Positions 7,608-15,617 are shown, counted from the stretch's first letter. The stretch: DNA of 64,000 nt from Jonesia quinghaiensis DSM 15701 (GCF_000423205.1 NZ_AUHN01000012.1:1148-65147); one strand, 5' to 3'. The notes: generated by a model from the sequence alone, not told the origin. A program made the numbers and translations.

Positions 7608-9377
7608 TTACTTCTTTGACCACTTCTGGTGTGATTCGCCAGAGCATTCCCACAGTTGTAGTGCGGCGCCATTACCAGTTTTGCGGTCAACAATGTCAAC
7701 GCACTTGTTAGCTTGCGGGTTCACCAGGTCACCGGCATCAGAGAGCACCCACTGTTGGGCGGCGTTCCCCGAGCAGGTCGCAATCTGCACGGGGGTACCG
7801 TTCTTGGTGCCACCCCACGCAGCGTCAAGGCACAGATTGTTGTTGGTGCGCACGGTGCCATCAGTGAAGGTCCACTGCTTGCTGTTGCCGCCCACGCAGT
7901 CCCACATGTTGACGCGCTGCCCGTCGGCGAAACGCGCAATCGGTGAGCCCGATGCGCCACTCACAGTGGGTACCGTCAGGCACTTGTCATTCAGTTTGCT
8001 CACAAGGGCAACACCTTTCGTGGTGTTGCCTGATCCGTCACCAGTCCCTGAACCGTCACCGTCACCAGAGCCTGCCCCTGGACCGTCGCTACCACCGGTG
8101 TCGCCACTGTCGCCACCATCGTTGTCGCCATTGCCGTTGTCGGCGCCGTCACCTGGGTTGTTTGTTCCTCCGCCAGAACTTTCACCGGTGACGGACGACA
8201 GTTCAAGGCGTGCGCTGACAGGGTTGCCGCTGTGAACGAGGGATTCAAATGCGCCAACGTCGTCGAAAGCGAACGCGTAGGCACGGCCATCTTCCATCGC
8301 AGCGTGGACGGCTTTGCCGTACTTGTTGACAACGTCACCTTGGTAGAACTTCGCGGCGTCGGTCACTGGTTCAGCAGTACTGTCACCCAACGTGCCGCGG
8401 GTGAGTGCCGCACACAGTGTGCGGGCAATGGGCCCAACCACTTGATCGTTTGGTGCGTGGAGCGCACCGTCGCAACCCCACACATCGGCAGATGATGGGC
8501 GATCAAACGACGCAACAGTTGCCCCGCTGGAATCGGTGAACCGCATCGTTGAGCCACTGGTCCGTCCGGTGAATGTCACCTCAGGGCGGTCACTAAACGG
8601 TGTGACCTTCAGGTCACGGTCCGTGTAGGAAGCCCACGCGGTGGAAATGTAGGAGTCAAGGTAGTTTTTGCTCATCAACCCAACGCTGGCCGCTTTGCCC
8701 GGTGCCAGCACGCGCAACACGGTACCGTCGTCACGGGTGATCACGGACCCAGCCCACACTGGGTCCGCTGCCAGGGTGTCAACCACAGCTTCGCGCCCGC
8801 CGGGAACAACCTGCCCGGTGGTGGATGTTTTGCCGTCAGCCCCGGTCACAGAAACCGCGTGGGGCAGAGCGAACATGTCTACTTGGGAGCTGTTGATCCA
8901 CAGGCCGGCGTCGTTGTAGGTGAACTCTGTCCAATCGAACAAGATGTCTTCGGTGGGGTCGCCGGGCGCCCAGGGGGCGGGTTGAACCAGCCCGTCCTGG
9001 GTGAGAGAGAACGGCAGTTCCTCACCGAAGGAGAAGTACACGCGCCCAGAGAATCCGCGCGGTACTTTCAGGGTGGTGCTTTTGCCGGTGGTGGTTCCGT
9101 CAATGGATGCATCGGGTGCGGCTGACGGCGGGTTACTCCCCGCAGGCCAGGCATGGAACGTTCCAGCGGCGTCTACCCAACCCAGTTTCCCTGAGGCGAG
9201 GTCAGTGCCAAGGACGTAAAGGTGGACGTCATCGTTCAACCCGGAATTGTTCGCGATGGTGATGGGTAAAACGTCAGGCCCAGCAGCGTGAGCGGGGGCG
9301 GCAAGCCCAACGCCTCCCAGCGCTGCGACGGTGCCAGTGGTGGCGCAGGCCACCCATTGAGTGAGTCTTCGCATCAT
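7608..9377 (-). CDS. Secreted GH64 beta-1,3-glucanase with C-terminal ricin-type CBM13
   Basis: 589 residues from ATG 9377, chosen because GAAGGGAAC lies just upstream and it begins an ideal signal peptide (MMRRLTQW, hydrophobic core, APAHA cleavage near residue 32). Residues about 33-400 match glycoside hydrolase family 64: PITIANNSG, VHLYVLGTD, RVYFSFGEELPF, the DWTEF...GLWINSSQVDMF region, and DVWGCDGAL. These enzymes release laminari-oligosaccharides from beta-1,3-glucan such as laminarin or fungal wall. A Gly/Asp/Asn-rich linker of about 55 residues leads to a beta-trefoil domain with repeated Q-x-W motifs (SKQWTF, AQQWVL, HQKWS) that binds polysaccharide. It stands alone; a hairpin lies upstream near the GNAT gene end. 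Confidence 0.9.
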   Translation of the reverse strand: MMRRLTQWVACATTGTVAALGGVGLAAPAHAAGPDVLPITIANNSGLNDDVHLYVLGTDLASGKLGWVDAAGTFHAWPAGSNPPSAAPDASIDGTTTGKSTTLKVPRGFSGRVYFSFGEELPFSLTQDGLVQPAPWAPGDPTEDILFDWTEFTYNDAGLWINSSQVDMFALPHAVSVTGADGKTSTTGQVVPGGREAVVDTLAADPVWAGSVITRDDGTVLRVLAPGKAASVGLMSKNYLDSYISTAWASYTDRDLKVTPFSDRPEVTFTGRTSGSTMRFTDSSGATVASFDRPSSADVWGCDGALHAPNDQVVGPIARTLCAALTRGTLGDSTAEPVTDAAKFYQGDVVNKYGKAVHAAMEDGRAYAFAFDDVGAFESLVHSGNPVSARLELSSVTGESSGGGTNNPGDGADNGNGDNDGGDSGDTGGSDGPGAGSGDGDGSGTGDGSGNTTKGVALVSKLNDKCLTVPTVSGASGSPIARFADGQRVNMWDCVGGNSKQWTFTDGTVRTNNNLCLDAAWGGTKNGTPVQIATCSGNAAQQWVLSDAGDLVNPQANKCVDIVDRKTGNGAALQLWECSGESHQKWSKK

Positions 9378-9601
9378 TGTTCCCTTCGATCTTCGTGTGG
9401 AGCGCGGGTGCGTTCCACAGTGATTCGCCGAGCGGGGGACCATCCGTGGTGCGCTTACGGCGACGCGCCGATCGATCAGCACGTGGTGTTGCGAGAGCCC
9501 TCAACATAACGGAACGGTAACGAAAGATACACGGGTGTCAACGGGGGAGTGGTTGGACTCCCCATATTTTTGGCGTGTAGATGGGTGAGCCCTTGGGCAT
9601 A

Positions 9602-9641
9602 AATGAAGCCCCAGTCCGCATGTGCGAACTAGGGCTTCATT
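9602..9641 (-). terminator. Hairpin terminator after the GNAT gene
   Basis: AATGAAGCCC (9602-9611) pairs exactly with GGGCTTCATT (9632-9641), and the enclosed AGTCCGCA/TGCGAACT extends the stem with mismatches. It directly follows the stop of the minus-strand GNAT gene at 9647. Confidence 0.7.
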
Positions 9642-9646
9642 GCAGG

Positions 9647-10801
9647 TCAGGCGATTTTCTTTTGCCAGGCAGCTTCAACGGTGTGCAACTCAAAACCCAA
9701 CGCAATGTTGATGGACAACATGTAGTCATTTTCCGATGCGTTCCACGTGTGTAGCCGTCTTGCTTGGGGGCGGATCTCCTGCAACCGGCTCAACATGTCC
9801 GCTTTCATCCACATGCCTAAGCGGTGACCACGGTGACCTTTACGCACAAGAGTTGCCTCTTGGAAGACCGCTTCAGGCCGGTCAAAGGGGTAATCCACCC
9901 GGGTATACCCCGCCAAGTCGCCCGTTGCGATATGCCGTGCAGCAACAGCCAGGTAGCCTTTGCCTGTCGCTGCGAGGGAATCTTCCATGTACCGCACCCG
10001 CTCAGGGGTTTGGTCGGTTTCCTGCATATCAAGGTCACCTTGGGGAACATCGGTACTCATCGCCTGTGAGAGGCGCACGTGCCCGTCAAGGAACTCATCC
10101 GGTGTGCGGTCCGTCCACCACACCAGGTCGTATTCGGGGTGCGCGGCGCTGCGGCTTGCCGCCGCAAACTCATCAAGTTTCGCCTGATCGGCAGGTAGTT
10201 GCAGGATCGAGTGGCGTTCCGTTTGTTCTAGTGTCCACCCGCTCGTCAGGTAGGCGGTGGCCACTGAATCTGTGGGGTTAATGCGCCCAACCCCGGTGGC
10301 GGCTTCCATCGCTGGCTCACCATCAGCAGCTTCGCGGTGGTCGGTCCATTCCATGAGGGTGGTGCGTCCGCGTTGAGTGGCAAGTTTCTCAGCTTCAGCA
10401 AGGAGTTGCGTCGTGATACTGGTTGAGCGCTCAGCTGCAACAATCCACACGAACGCGAGGTGAGTGTTGTCTTTCAACGGGTATGACACCTGAAGAAACC
10501 CAGTGACAACAGCGGGCGTTGAGTCGCTGCCCCCGAGGTTCACGGTGGTGTTCCCCTCAGGGCCCCCAACGCCCCCACTGGCGGGTGCCCCGGGTGCCGG
10601 GGTTTCGGTCATGACAACAAAGTCACGGTCGTAGTACTCCGCGCGTTGGGCCTCGGTGAGGAACACATCGAAAGGGTCGCAAAAGTCGGTGTGCCCGTGA
10701 TACTCGGCTGTTTCGCGATGCCACAGTGCATTCCCAGCACGTAAAAGCGCTTGATCCACATGATGGGGGTCAGCCCAGTGTGTGAGGTGGTGAAGAGTCA
10801 T
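9647..10801 (-). CDS. Tandem GNAT-family N-acetyltransferase
   Basis: 384 residues from ATG 10801. Two GNAT modules are visible: an N-terminal one (VSYPLKDNTHLAFVWIVAAE and the following helix) and a C-terminal one with the acetyl-CoA loop region RKGHRGHRLG and the ending NASENDYMLSINIALGFEL. The NxxN...INxxLGF end is typical of the double-GNAT actinobacterial family that includes mycothiol synthase, but similarity is not enough to call MshD. The first domain carries a Gly/Ala/Pro-rich insertion (about residues 68-90). It lies 54 bp downstream of the BASS transporter gene on the same strand and may be co-transcribed with it. Confidence 0.8.
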   Translation of the reverse strand: MTLHHLTHWADPHHVDQALLRAGNALWHRETAEYHGHTDFCDPFDVFLTEAQRAEYYDRDFVVMTETPAPGAPASGGVGGPEGNTTVNLGGSDSTPAVVTGFLQVSYPLKDNTHLAFVWIVAAERSTSITTQLLAEAEKLATQRGRTTLMEWTDHREAADGEPAMEAATGVGRINPTDSVATAYLTSGWTLEQTERHSILQLPADQAKLDEFAAASRSAAHPEYDLVWWTDRTPDEFLDGHVRLSQAMSTDVPQGDLDMQETDQTPERVRYMEDSLAATGKGYLAVAARHIATGDLAGYTRVDYPFDRPEAVFQEATLVRKGHRGHRLGMWMKADMLSRLQEIRPQARRLHTWNASENDYMLSINIALGFELHTVEAAWQKKIA

Positions 10802-10855
10802 GACACCACAGTGCGCCCCCAGCGTAGAGAACGGCAACGTTTTTTCTGACAGGTT

Positions 10856-11830
10856 TCACACCCGCACGGTGATGGGGTCAGCGTGTGTGCCAAGCCGTTT
10901 AGCGATAATCGCGCACACAATGAGTTGCAACTGGTGGAAAATCATCACCGGCAGCACCACCAACCCCAACGTGGCGGCAGGGAACAGCACCGTCGCCATG
11001 GGGACCCCGGTAGCCAAAGACTTCTTTGAACCGCACATCAAAATAGTGATGCGGTCCTCGCGGGAGAACTTTAACCACCCACCAACCGCCCACGTCAGCC
11101 ACAAAACCAGAGCGAGGACAAGCATCGACAGCAGGGCAACAACAACAATGTCTGTCATTGATACCCGCGACCAAATACCATCAACCACCCCTTTGCTGAA
11201 CGCGGCATACACAACGAGCACAACGGATGACCGGTCAGTGAACGTGGTGACTTTACGGTGGCGGGTAACCCACCCGGCAAGCCACCGCCGCGCTAACTGC
11301 CCCACGATGAAGGGCAGCAAAATCTGCAGCCCAATTTTGCCAATGGAACTTGCTGAGAACCCCACCTGCGCCCCCATGAAAAGAGCAACCAACACCGGGG
11401 TGATGATGACGCCAGCAAGGTTAGAAAACGACGCAGAAACAATCGCCCCAGCCACATTGCCGCGTGCAATGGAAACAAAAGCAATGGAGGACTGCACAGT
11501 GGAGGGCAGGAGCGTGAGGAACAAAAACCCGCGTGCCAGGTCAGCTGGTAAAACCTGCTCGGGGAGGAGGAGAGCCGCTAACCCAAGGAGGGGAAACAAC
11601 ACGTAGGTGCAGGCAAGGATCACGGAGTGAAGCCGCCAGTCTCGCACCGCAGCGATCGCCTCATCAGTGCGTAACCGCACACCGTAGAGGAAAAAAAGCC
11701 ACGCCACCGCAGCAACAACCACCCAGTCGAAGATCTCGGCTGCGCTCCCGGATACCGGGAAGAACGATGCAAGCAGCACTGCACCAAGGAGTGCGGCAAG
11801 GAACGGGTCAATGCGACGGAGGAACGTCAT
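10856..11830 (-). CDS. Bile acid:sodium symporter-family (SBF-like, YfeH type) transporter
   Basis: 324 residues with about ten hydrophobic segments. It has the family's internal-duplication architecture and the conserved stretches LLPSTVQSSIAFVSIARGN and MCGSKKSLATGVPMA. Members of this SBF-like group move organic anions with sodium; the substrate is not predictable here. It is the first gene of a probable two-gene unit with the downstream GNAT enzyme and is divergent from the VIT-family gene, with 168 bp between. Confidence 0.85.
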   Translation of the reverse strand: MTFLRRIDPFLAALLGAVLLASFFPVSGSAAEIFDWVVVAAVAWLFFLYGVRLRTDEAIAAVRDWRLHSVILACTYVLFPLLGLAALLLPEQVLPADLARGFLFLTLLPSTVQSSIAFVSIARGNVAGAIVSASFSNLAGVIITPVLVALFMGAQVGFSASSIGKIGLQILLPFIVGQLARRWLAGWVTRHRKVTTFTDRSSVVLVVYAAFSKGVVDGIWSRVSMTDIVVVALLSMLVLALVLWLTWAVGGWLKFSREDRITILMCGSKKSLATGVPMATVLFPAATLGLVVLPVMIFHQLQLIVCAIIAKRLGTHADPITVRV

Positions 11831-11921
11831 GGGAGTCTTTCACGTGTGGGGCGGGACCTCAGGTGAATCTACCCTATGAAGCCTACGAGAACGTAAACGA
11901 GAATAAGAAAAGGCTTTCCTC

Positions 11922-11938
11922 AGTAAGGCTGACCTGAA
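11922..11938. promoter_or_regulatory. Possible iron-regulator (DtxR/IdeR-like) site
   Basis: AGTAAGGCTGACCTGAA resembles half of the DtxR/IdeR consensus (AGG...CCT). Similar AAGGC...CCT patterns occur just before and after it, about 60 bp upstream of a putative iron/manganese transporter gene. The match is partial. Confidence 0.3.
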
Positions 11939-11998
11939 TTCAATAAGGCAATGCTTTCCTTTCTAGTTTTATTGTGGAATTAGTGATTCTATGAATGT

Positions 11999-12580
11999 AT
12001 GACAACAATTCATGCTTCCACAGAACAACGGATCGAGGATGCCGTGCACACCCAGCACGGGCCGTCAGCGGCCCATCTCAACTGGCTTCGCGCCGGGGTT
12101 CTGGGCGCGAATGACGGAATTGTTTCTGTTGCTGCCGTCGTTGTTGGTGTTGCGGCTGCAACAACGAACAATTCCATGATTATTGCGTCAGGTTTAGCTG
12201 CTTTAGTGGGCGGTGCCTTATCCATGGCGCTGGGCGAATATGTTTCTGTGTCATCGGCGCGCGACGCTCAGCGCGCCTCGAAAGTTCCCGTACCTCCTGA
12301 TGAGATCGTTAACCCGTGGCACGCCGGACTGGCATCGGCGTTAGCGTTTATTGCTGGGGCGCTCTTGCCTTTCCTCGCAGTTGTTGTTGTGGACGGTACC
12401 GCGAAAATCCCAGTAACAGTGGTGGCTGTTCTCCTGGCGTTGGTTCTTACTGGTGGTGTGGGTGCTCGTCTGGGTGGGGCTGCGCCAACACGGGCTGTGA
12501 TTCGTGTTCTGACAGGTGGGACTCTGACTCTGGCGTTGACGTTTGCGGTGGGTTCATTGTTTGGGGTTGCTGTGGCGTAG
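11999..12580 (+). CDS. VIT1/CCC1-family iron/manganese transporter, short form
   Basis: 193 residues. The first two helices are typical: LNWLRAGVLGANDGIVSVA with the conserved D, then GALSMALGEYVSVSSARDAQ. In most bacterial VIT proteins about 45-50 residues of charged cytosolic helices follow and form the metal-binding domain. Here RDAQRASKVPVPPDEI leads almost directly into the third helix (NPWHAGLASALAF), so that domain is nearly absent. Five hydrophobic segments remain. The family exports ferrous iron or manganese from the cytosol. No clear RBS is visible at ATG 11999. The 3' end overlaps the MFS gene on the opposite strand by 134 bp. Confidence 0.85.
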   Translation: MTTIHASTEQRIEDAVHTQHGPSAAHLNWLRAGVLGANDGIVSVAAVVVGVAAATTNNSMIIASGLAALVGGALSMALGEYVSVSSARDAQRASKVPVPPDEIVNPWHAGLASALAFIAGALLPFLAVVVVDGTAKIPVTVVAVLLALVLTGGVGARLGGAAPTRAVIRVLTGGTLTLALTFAVGSLFGVAVA

Positions 12581-13796
12581 TTCGCCCGTACAGCATTCCC
12601 ATCACTCCAGCGGTTGCAGCTACTGCGCACAGTGTCACAGTTCCCCACACCAAAATCCGGTAGTCGATCAACCCCACAAGCGCTGTGGCAGTGACGGTCC
12701 CAAAAAGTTGCGGCACGTTGATCGCGACGTTAGCTGCCGCCGATGTGCGCCCCTGTAAATGCGGTGGGGTGAGGCGTTGACGCATCGTCATGTAACCCAC
12801 AACAACCCAGGACACCGCACACCCCAGCACCGTAATACCTGTAATGACAAGCACTGCGCTTTGTGTTGCCGCGGCAGGTATGAGCGCGACACTGAGGAGT
12901 GCCATACCAATAATGATGGTTGCGAGTTCGCCGCGTGCACGGATGATCCGAGCCGCTGTTAAACCACCAATCACAGCGCCAATGCCTTGGAGCGGAACAA
13001 TCACACCAAGCATCGCTGTCGGTAGTCCGATTCCAAACTCAAGGATCGGGAAAACGGCCACGTTGACCAGCCCTGTTGCCCCGAACCCCACAGCAATAAC
13101 TGCTGTTGCTAAGGCAAGTGGTGAGGTAACGAATAAGTGGTGGAAACCGGCGAACAGTTCGGTGCGGTAGTTGCCGCGCGGTAGGGCCGGATCTTTATCC
13201 TCCTGGACGTTGATTCTGACAAAAAGCGGCACCGCAATCGCGAAGAGAGACATCGTGATGATGACAACAACCTCGGGCCCAAACGCGACGTAGAGGGCTG
13301 TGCCGCCTAAGGGCGCAAGCAACCGCAACGCTTGGTCGATTGTTGCCAGCACCCCGTTGCCTGCGGGTAGGCGGGCATCGTCCAGCAAGTCACGCAACAA
13401 CCCACCCTGCGCGGCGGCGGTGAGGTAGTTCATCGTGCCGTAGGCGAATAGTGTGGCGTGCAAAATCCACACGTCACGAGGGTCGTTAACCAACAGCATC
13501 GAGCCAAGAACTGGCACCATGATGGCGTTTGACCAGGCGAGGATTTTGCGGCGGGATACGCGGTCAGCCAGGTGCCCTAACAGTGGAGCTAGGAAGGCTG
13601 GTGCACCCAGCATCACGAATGTCAGGCCTGCGGCGGTGTTGGACCCAGTGAGGTCTTTCACCCAGATGGCCACCACCAAGAAAATCAGGGAATCGGCGAT
13701 ATTTGTGGGCACCCACGCCCACGCGAGGTCACGAAAACCGCGAATGTCCCACGGGTTGGTCCGGGGTGCTTGGGGGAGTGATGCCGTGTCAGACAT
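12447..13796 (-). CDS. MFS transporter (putative drug efflux)
   Basis: 449 residues with about 12 membrane segments. The loop after TM2 has GHLADRVSRRK, the MFS signature (D-R-x-x-R-R). Overall it resembles the enterobactin/macrolide exporter-like 'MFS_3' group. The last 46 residues form a Pro/Gln/His/Glu-rich tail, antisense to the end of the VIT gene. The start overlaps the stop of the ArsR-type regulator by 8 bp, so both form one operon whose likely purpose is regulated efflux. The substrate is unknown. Confidence 0.85.
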   Translation of the reverse strand: MSDTASLPQAPRTNPWDIRGFRDLAWAWVPTNIADSLIFLVVAIWVKDLTGSNTAAGLTFVMLGAPAFLAPLLGHLADRVSRRKILAWSNAIMVPVLGSMLLVNDPRDVWILHATLFAYGTMNYLTAAAQGGLLRDLLDDARLPAGNGVLATIDQALRLLAPLGGTALYVAFGPEVVVIITMSLFAIAVPLFVRINVQEDKDPALPRGNYRTELFAGFHHLFVTSPLALATAVIAVGFGATGLVNVAVFPILEFGIGLPTAMLGVIVPLQGIGAVIGGLTAARIIRARGELATIIIGMALLSVALIPAAATQSAVLVITGITVLGCAVSWVVVGYMTMRQRLTPPHLQGRTSAAANVAINVPQLFGTVTATALVGLIDYRILVWGTVTLCAVAATAGVMGMLYGRTTPQQPQTMNPPQTSTPESESHLSEHESQPVLAQPHPDEHPHHQ

Positions 13797-14427
13797 CGGT
13801 AGGTGCTCCTTGGGGACCAGTGGTGGAGGTGGGTGGTTGTGTTAGTGGTGATGAGGTGTTCAGCATGGCGGTGAGGAAAAACTGGACGCGGCCAGCATCG
13901 GCGGGGCGTTCGCCGGTGTCGCGGTCCGCGTAGTTCTGCAAGGTGGTGAAGAAAGCTTCGGTGATCTCTGAGAGCTCTTCGGGGGTGAGCCACAGGCTTG
14001 CGCCAGCTGCCACGCAGTGTTCTAGCCAAACTGAGTGTTCAGGGTTGTTCACCAGCGCTTGCACGTTATTGCGTGCAGTCAGTGATGCCCGTTCGATGGC
14101 GAGGTCCGCGAGCGCCCCGATTGCTGCCCCGGAGTCTGGTTGGGTGGGGTCTGCGGCGACGGTGACTGTGGTGGAGACGAGTTTCCAGGGTTTTTCGCGC
14201 CCGTGGGATTCGGCGCGTTCGACGTATCCGTATTTGGCGAGTTGGCGCAGGTGGAAGGAGCACGATGCGACGGATTCGCCGGTGAAGGCGGCGCATTGGG
14301 TGGCGGTGGCGTGGTGAACTTCGCGCAGGTATTCCAGCAGGGTTATGCGTAGCGGGTGGGTGATGGCGCGGATGCGTTCGGGGTCTTGGGTGAGGGGTGT
14401 TGTTGTGGGTGGTGTGGGGTTGCTCAT
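13789..14427 (-). CDS. ArsR/HTH_20-type transcriptional regulator
   Basis: 212 residues from ATG 14427, three codons inside the longest frame. The winged helix at residues about 15-85 has RIRAITHPLRITLLEYL, a classical ArsR opening, followed by a recognition helix in SVASCSFHLRQLAKYGYVER. The C-terminal half is helical, as in the larger YdfF-like regulators. It precedes and overlaps the MFS gene, and three copies of CTAAAGA/TCTTTAG lie immediately upstream, so it very probably represses its own operon. No metal-binding Cys cluster of the ArsR type is obvious. Confidence 0.87.
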   Translation of the reverse strand: MSNPTPPTTTPLTQDPERIRAITHPLRITLLEYLREVHHATATQCAAFTGESVASCSFHLRQLAKYGYVERAESHGREKPWKLVSTTVTVAADPTQPDSGAAIGALADLAIERASLTARNNVQALVNNPEHSVWLEHCVAAGASLWLTPEELSEITEAFFTTLQNYADRDTGERPADAGRVQFFLTAMLNTSSPLTQPPTSTTGPQGAPTDV

Positions 14428-14440
14428 GGGCAACACCCTA

Positions 14441-14480
14441 CAATCCTAAAGATCTCTTTAGCAAGGTTTCTTTAGGATTG
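14441..14480. promoter_or_regulatory. Operator of the ArsR-MFS operon (three half-sites)
   Basis: CAATCCTAAAGA (14441-14452) is exactly complementary to TCTTTAGGATTG (14469-14480). A third half-site TCTTTAG at 14455-14461 forms a tighter palindrome, CTAAAGA-TC-TCTTTAG, with the first. It sits 14 bp upstream of ATG 14427, where a repressor would block transcription. Confidence 0.75.
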
Positions 14481-14482
14481 TT

Positions 14483-14547
14483 TGTGGCATGTTCTGGGAC
14501 TGAGTGTGCTGTCCTGGATATGCCACACGGTCCCAGAACATGCCACA
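14483..14547. repeat. Perfect 18-bp inverted repeat
   Basis: TGTGGCATGTTCTGGGAC (14483-14500) and its exact reverse complement (14530-14547) enclose 29 bp. An extra half-site ATGCCACA at 14520-14527 repeats the outer part. It lies directly beyond the ArsR operator and is not close to a plus-strand gene. It could be a second operator or a stable hairpin. Confidence 0.7.
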
Positions 14548-14600
14548 TGCAGGAGGGGGGCGATGCGCGGGTGTGTGCGGGAGGAGGAGTGACGATGCAA

Positions 14601-14660
14601 GGGCTGGGCTGGGCTGGGCTGGGCTGGGCTGGGCTGGGCTGGGCTGGGCTGGGCTGGGCT
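14601..14660. repeat. (GGGCT)12 pentanucleotide microsatellite
   Basis: Twelve perfect GGGCT units in a row, followed by GGG. Every unit offers a G-triplet separated by two bases, the pattern of a G-quadruplex-forming strand. A strong RBS-like GGAGGAG and ATG at 14594 precede it, so in one frame it would encode GLGWA repeats, but that frame then runs antisense through the VOC gene. The tract is prone to slippage. Confidence 0.9.
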
Positions 14661-14700
14661 GGGGGAGATTGCGTAGCGTCGCGTTCGACGTGTAACGCAT

Positions 14701-14732
14701 TGTGCCCTCCAAGGATTACCTTGGAGGGCACA
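14701..14732. terminator. Perfect hairpin after the VOC gene
   Basis: TGTGCCCTCCAAGG (14701-14714) pairs with CCTTGGAGGGCACA (14719-14732) around a 4-nt loop. It is located 33 bp past the stop of the minus-strand VOC gene. No T-run is present on either strand. Confidence 0.65.
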
Positions 14733-14765
14733 AAGCTGTGGCAGTGTTTTCTGTGGCGATCTGAG

Positions 14766-15173
14766 TTAGCGTCGACCAGGAATGTAAGCAACAACTTCCA
14801 GTTCAAAACCGTCATTGTTTTCCAAATATGCCGCATAGTGGTGGCGGCCGCCCGCATACGGGTGTTTGTCTGGGTACATCAGCGTCCAACCATGTTTGGT
14901 TGCCTCAACAGCGATCTCATCAACAACATCGCGAGAGTCTGCCCACAACGCTAAATGATTTAGCCCTGGAGTCATGCGGTTATGGTCAAGCCCTTGCAAG
15001 TGGGGGCTTTGCTCGCACACCACGTACTGGGTGCCTAGACGGTAACTAAAACCGTGCTGCCACGTTTGATAGCTCTCAAACCCAAGGGTGGTTAACACCC
15101 AACCAAATTCGCTGCCAGCACGTTCAAGGTCAGGGACCCACACCTCGACGTGGTGGATTCCAACAGGGCGCAT
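14766..15173 (-). CDS. VOC (glyoxalase/dioxygenase-fold) family protein
   Basis: 135 residues beginning MRPVGIHHVEVWVPDLE, the usual first strand of a VOC module with its metal-ligand His. LNHLALWADSRDVVDEI is the second half with the equivalent strand, and the Glu of ELEV near the C-terminus is the likely third ligand. Family members include glyoxalase I, fosfomycin and bleomycin resistance proteins and extradiol dioxygenases; nothing here narrows the choice. It stands alone between hairpins. Confidence 0.82.
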   Translation of the reverse strand: MRPVGIHHVEVWVPDLERAGSEFGWVLTTLGFESYQTWQHGFSYRLGTQYVVCEQSPHLQGLDHNRMTPGLNHLALWADSRDVVDEIAVEATKHGWTLMYPDKHPYAGGRHHYAAYLENNDGFELEVVAYIPGRR

Positions 15174-15354
15174 AAATTGTCCTCGGGGTCAGGGGTGGCA
15201 AGTGGCGGTGGAGTGGGTCGCCGCAGTCATTGGGGCTCGGGTGAAAGCGGCAGGGGTGTCTTGATCACTGAGAAGTCATAAATTTACGATGGGTCCGTCA
15301 CCCCATGATTTACGAGTCATCGGTGACTAACGGTCCTTCGAATTCGTACCCTAC

Positions 15355-15532
15355 AGTCGCACGGGCCCGGAACAAAATGCCATGGCCCGCTGTGAGAGAC
15401 CTGACGGGATCCCCGTCATTGCAGCGTTCTTCAAGGGGAATCGCAGGTCACAACGACGTCAATTCCCAGTGGATAGTAGTCCACAGTGACAAGTAACCGG
15501 GCACCCGCCCTAGTGAGCGGTGCCCATTTTTT
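15355..15532 (+). ncRNA. Candidate structured RNA ending in an intrinsic terminator
   Basis: A 178-nt stretch without a good reading frame contains successive perfect stems: CGGGCC/GGCCCG (15362-15367 with 15384-15389), TGACGGG/CCCGTCA (15402-15408 with 15412-15418), GGGAAT/ATTCCC (15436-15441 with 15462-15467) and GTGGA/TCCAC (15469-15473 with 15480-15484). A GC-rich hairpin followed by ATTTTTT (15499-15532) closes it. The 5' end and promoter are unclear. It matches no RNA family I can name; tmRNA, RNase P and tRNA patterns were looked for and not found. It could be a small RNA or a terminated leader of the lyase gene. Confidence 0.4.
15499..15532 (+). terminator. Intrinsic terminator
   Basis: GGGCACC-C-GC pairs with GC-G-GTGCCC around an 8-nt loop, followed directly by ATTTTTTG. 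This is the best rho-independent terminator in the region and is oriented on the plus strand. Confidence 0.75.
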
Positions 15533-15564
15533 GCCCCTACTGCCATGAGTAGTGTCCGTGAACA

Positions 15565-15617
15565 GGCAACCGTGGCCGCTCACAGCCTCTTCCCCACCGC
15601 TGTGAGCCACGGTTGCC
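15565..15617. other. Long hairpin upstream of the pectate lyase gene
   Basis: GGCAACCGTGG (15565-15575) pairs with CCACGGTTGCC (15607-15617), and CTCACAGC (15579-15586) with GCTGTGAG (15599-15606), leaving a 3-nt bulge and a 12-nt loop. It lies about 78 bp before the lyase start and may be a leader structure or a further terminator. Confidence 0.55.

Noticed and set aside
14397-14954. Plus-strand frame with GLGWA repeats running across the microsatellite
   Set aside because: The body is antisense to the well-supported VOC gene; only the short start region keeps any interest and is listed as a finding.
15330-15350. TTCGAAT resembling a tRNA T-loop
   Set aside because: The flanking bases do not pair and no acceptor or anticodon arm can be drawn.
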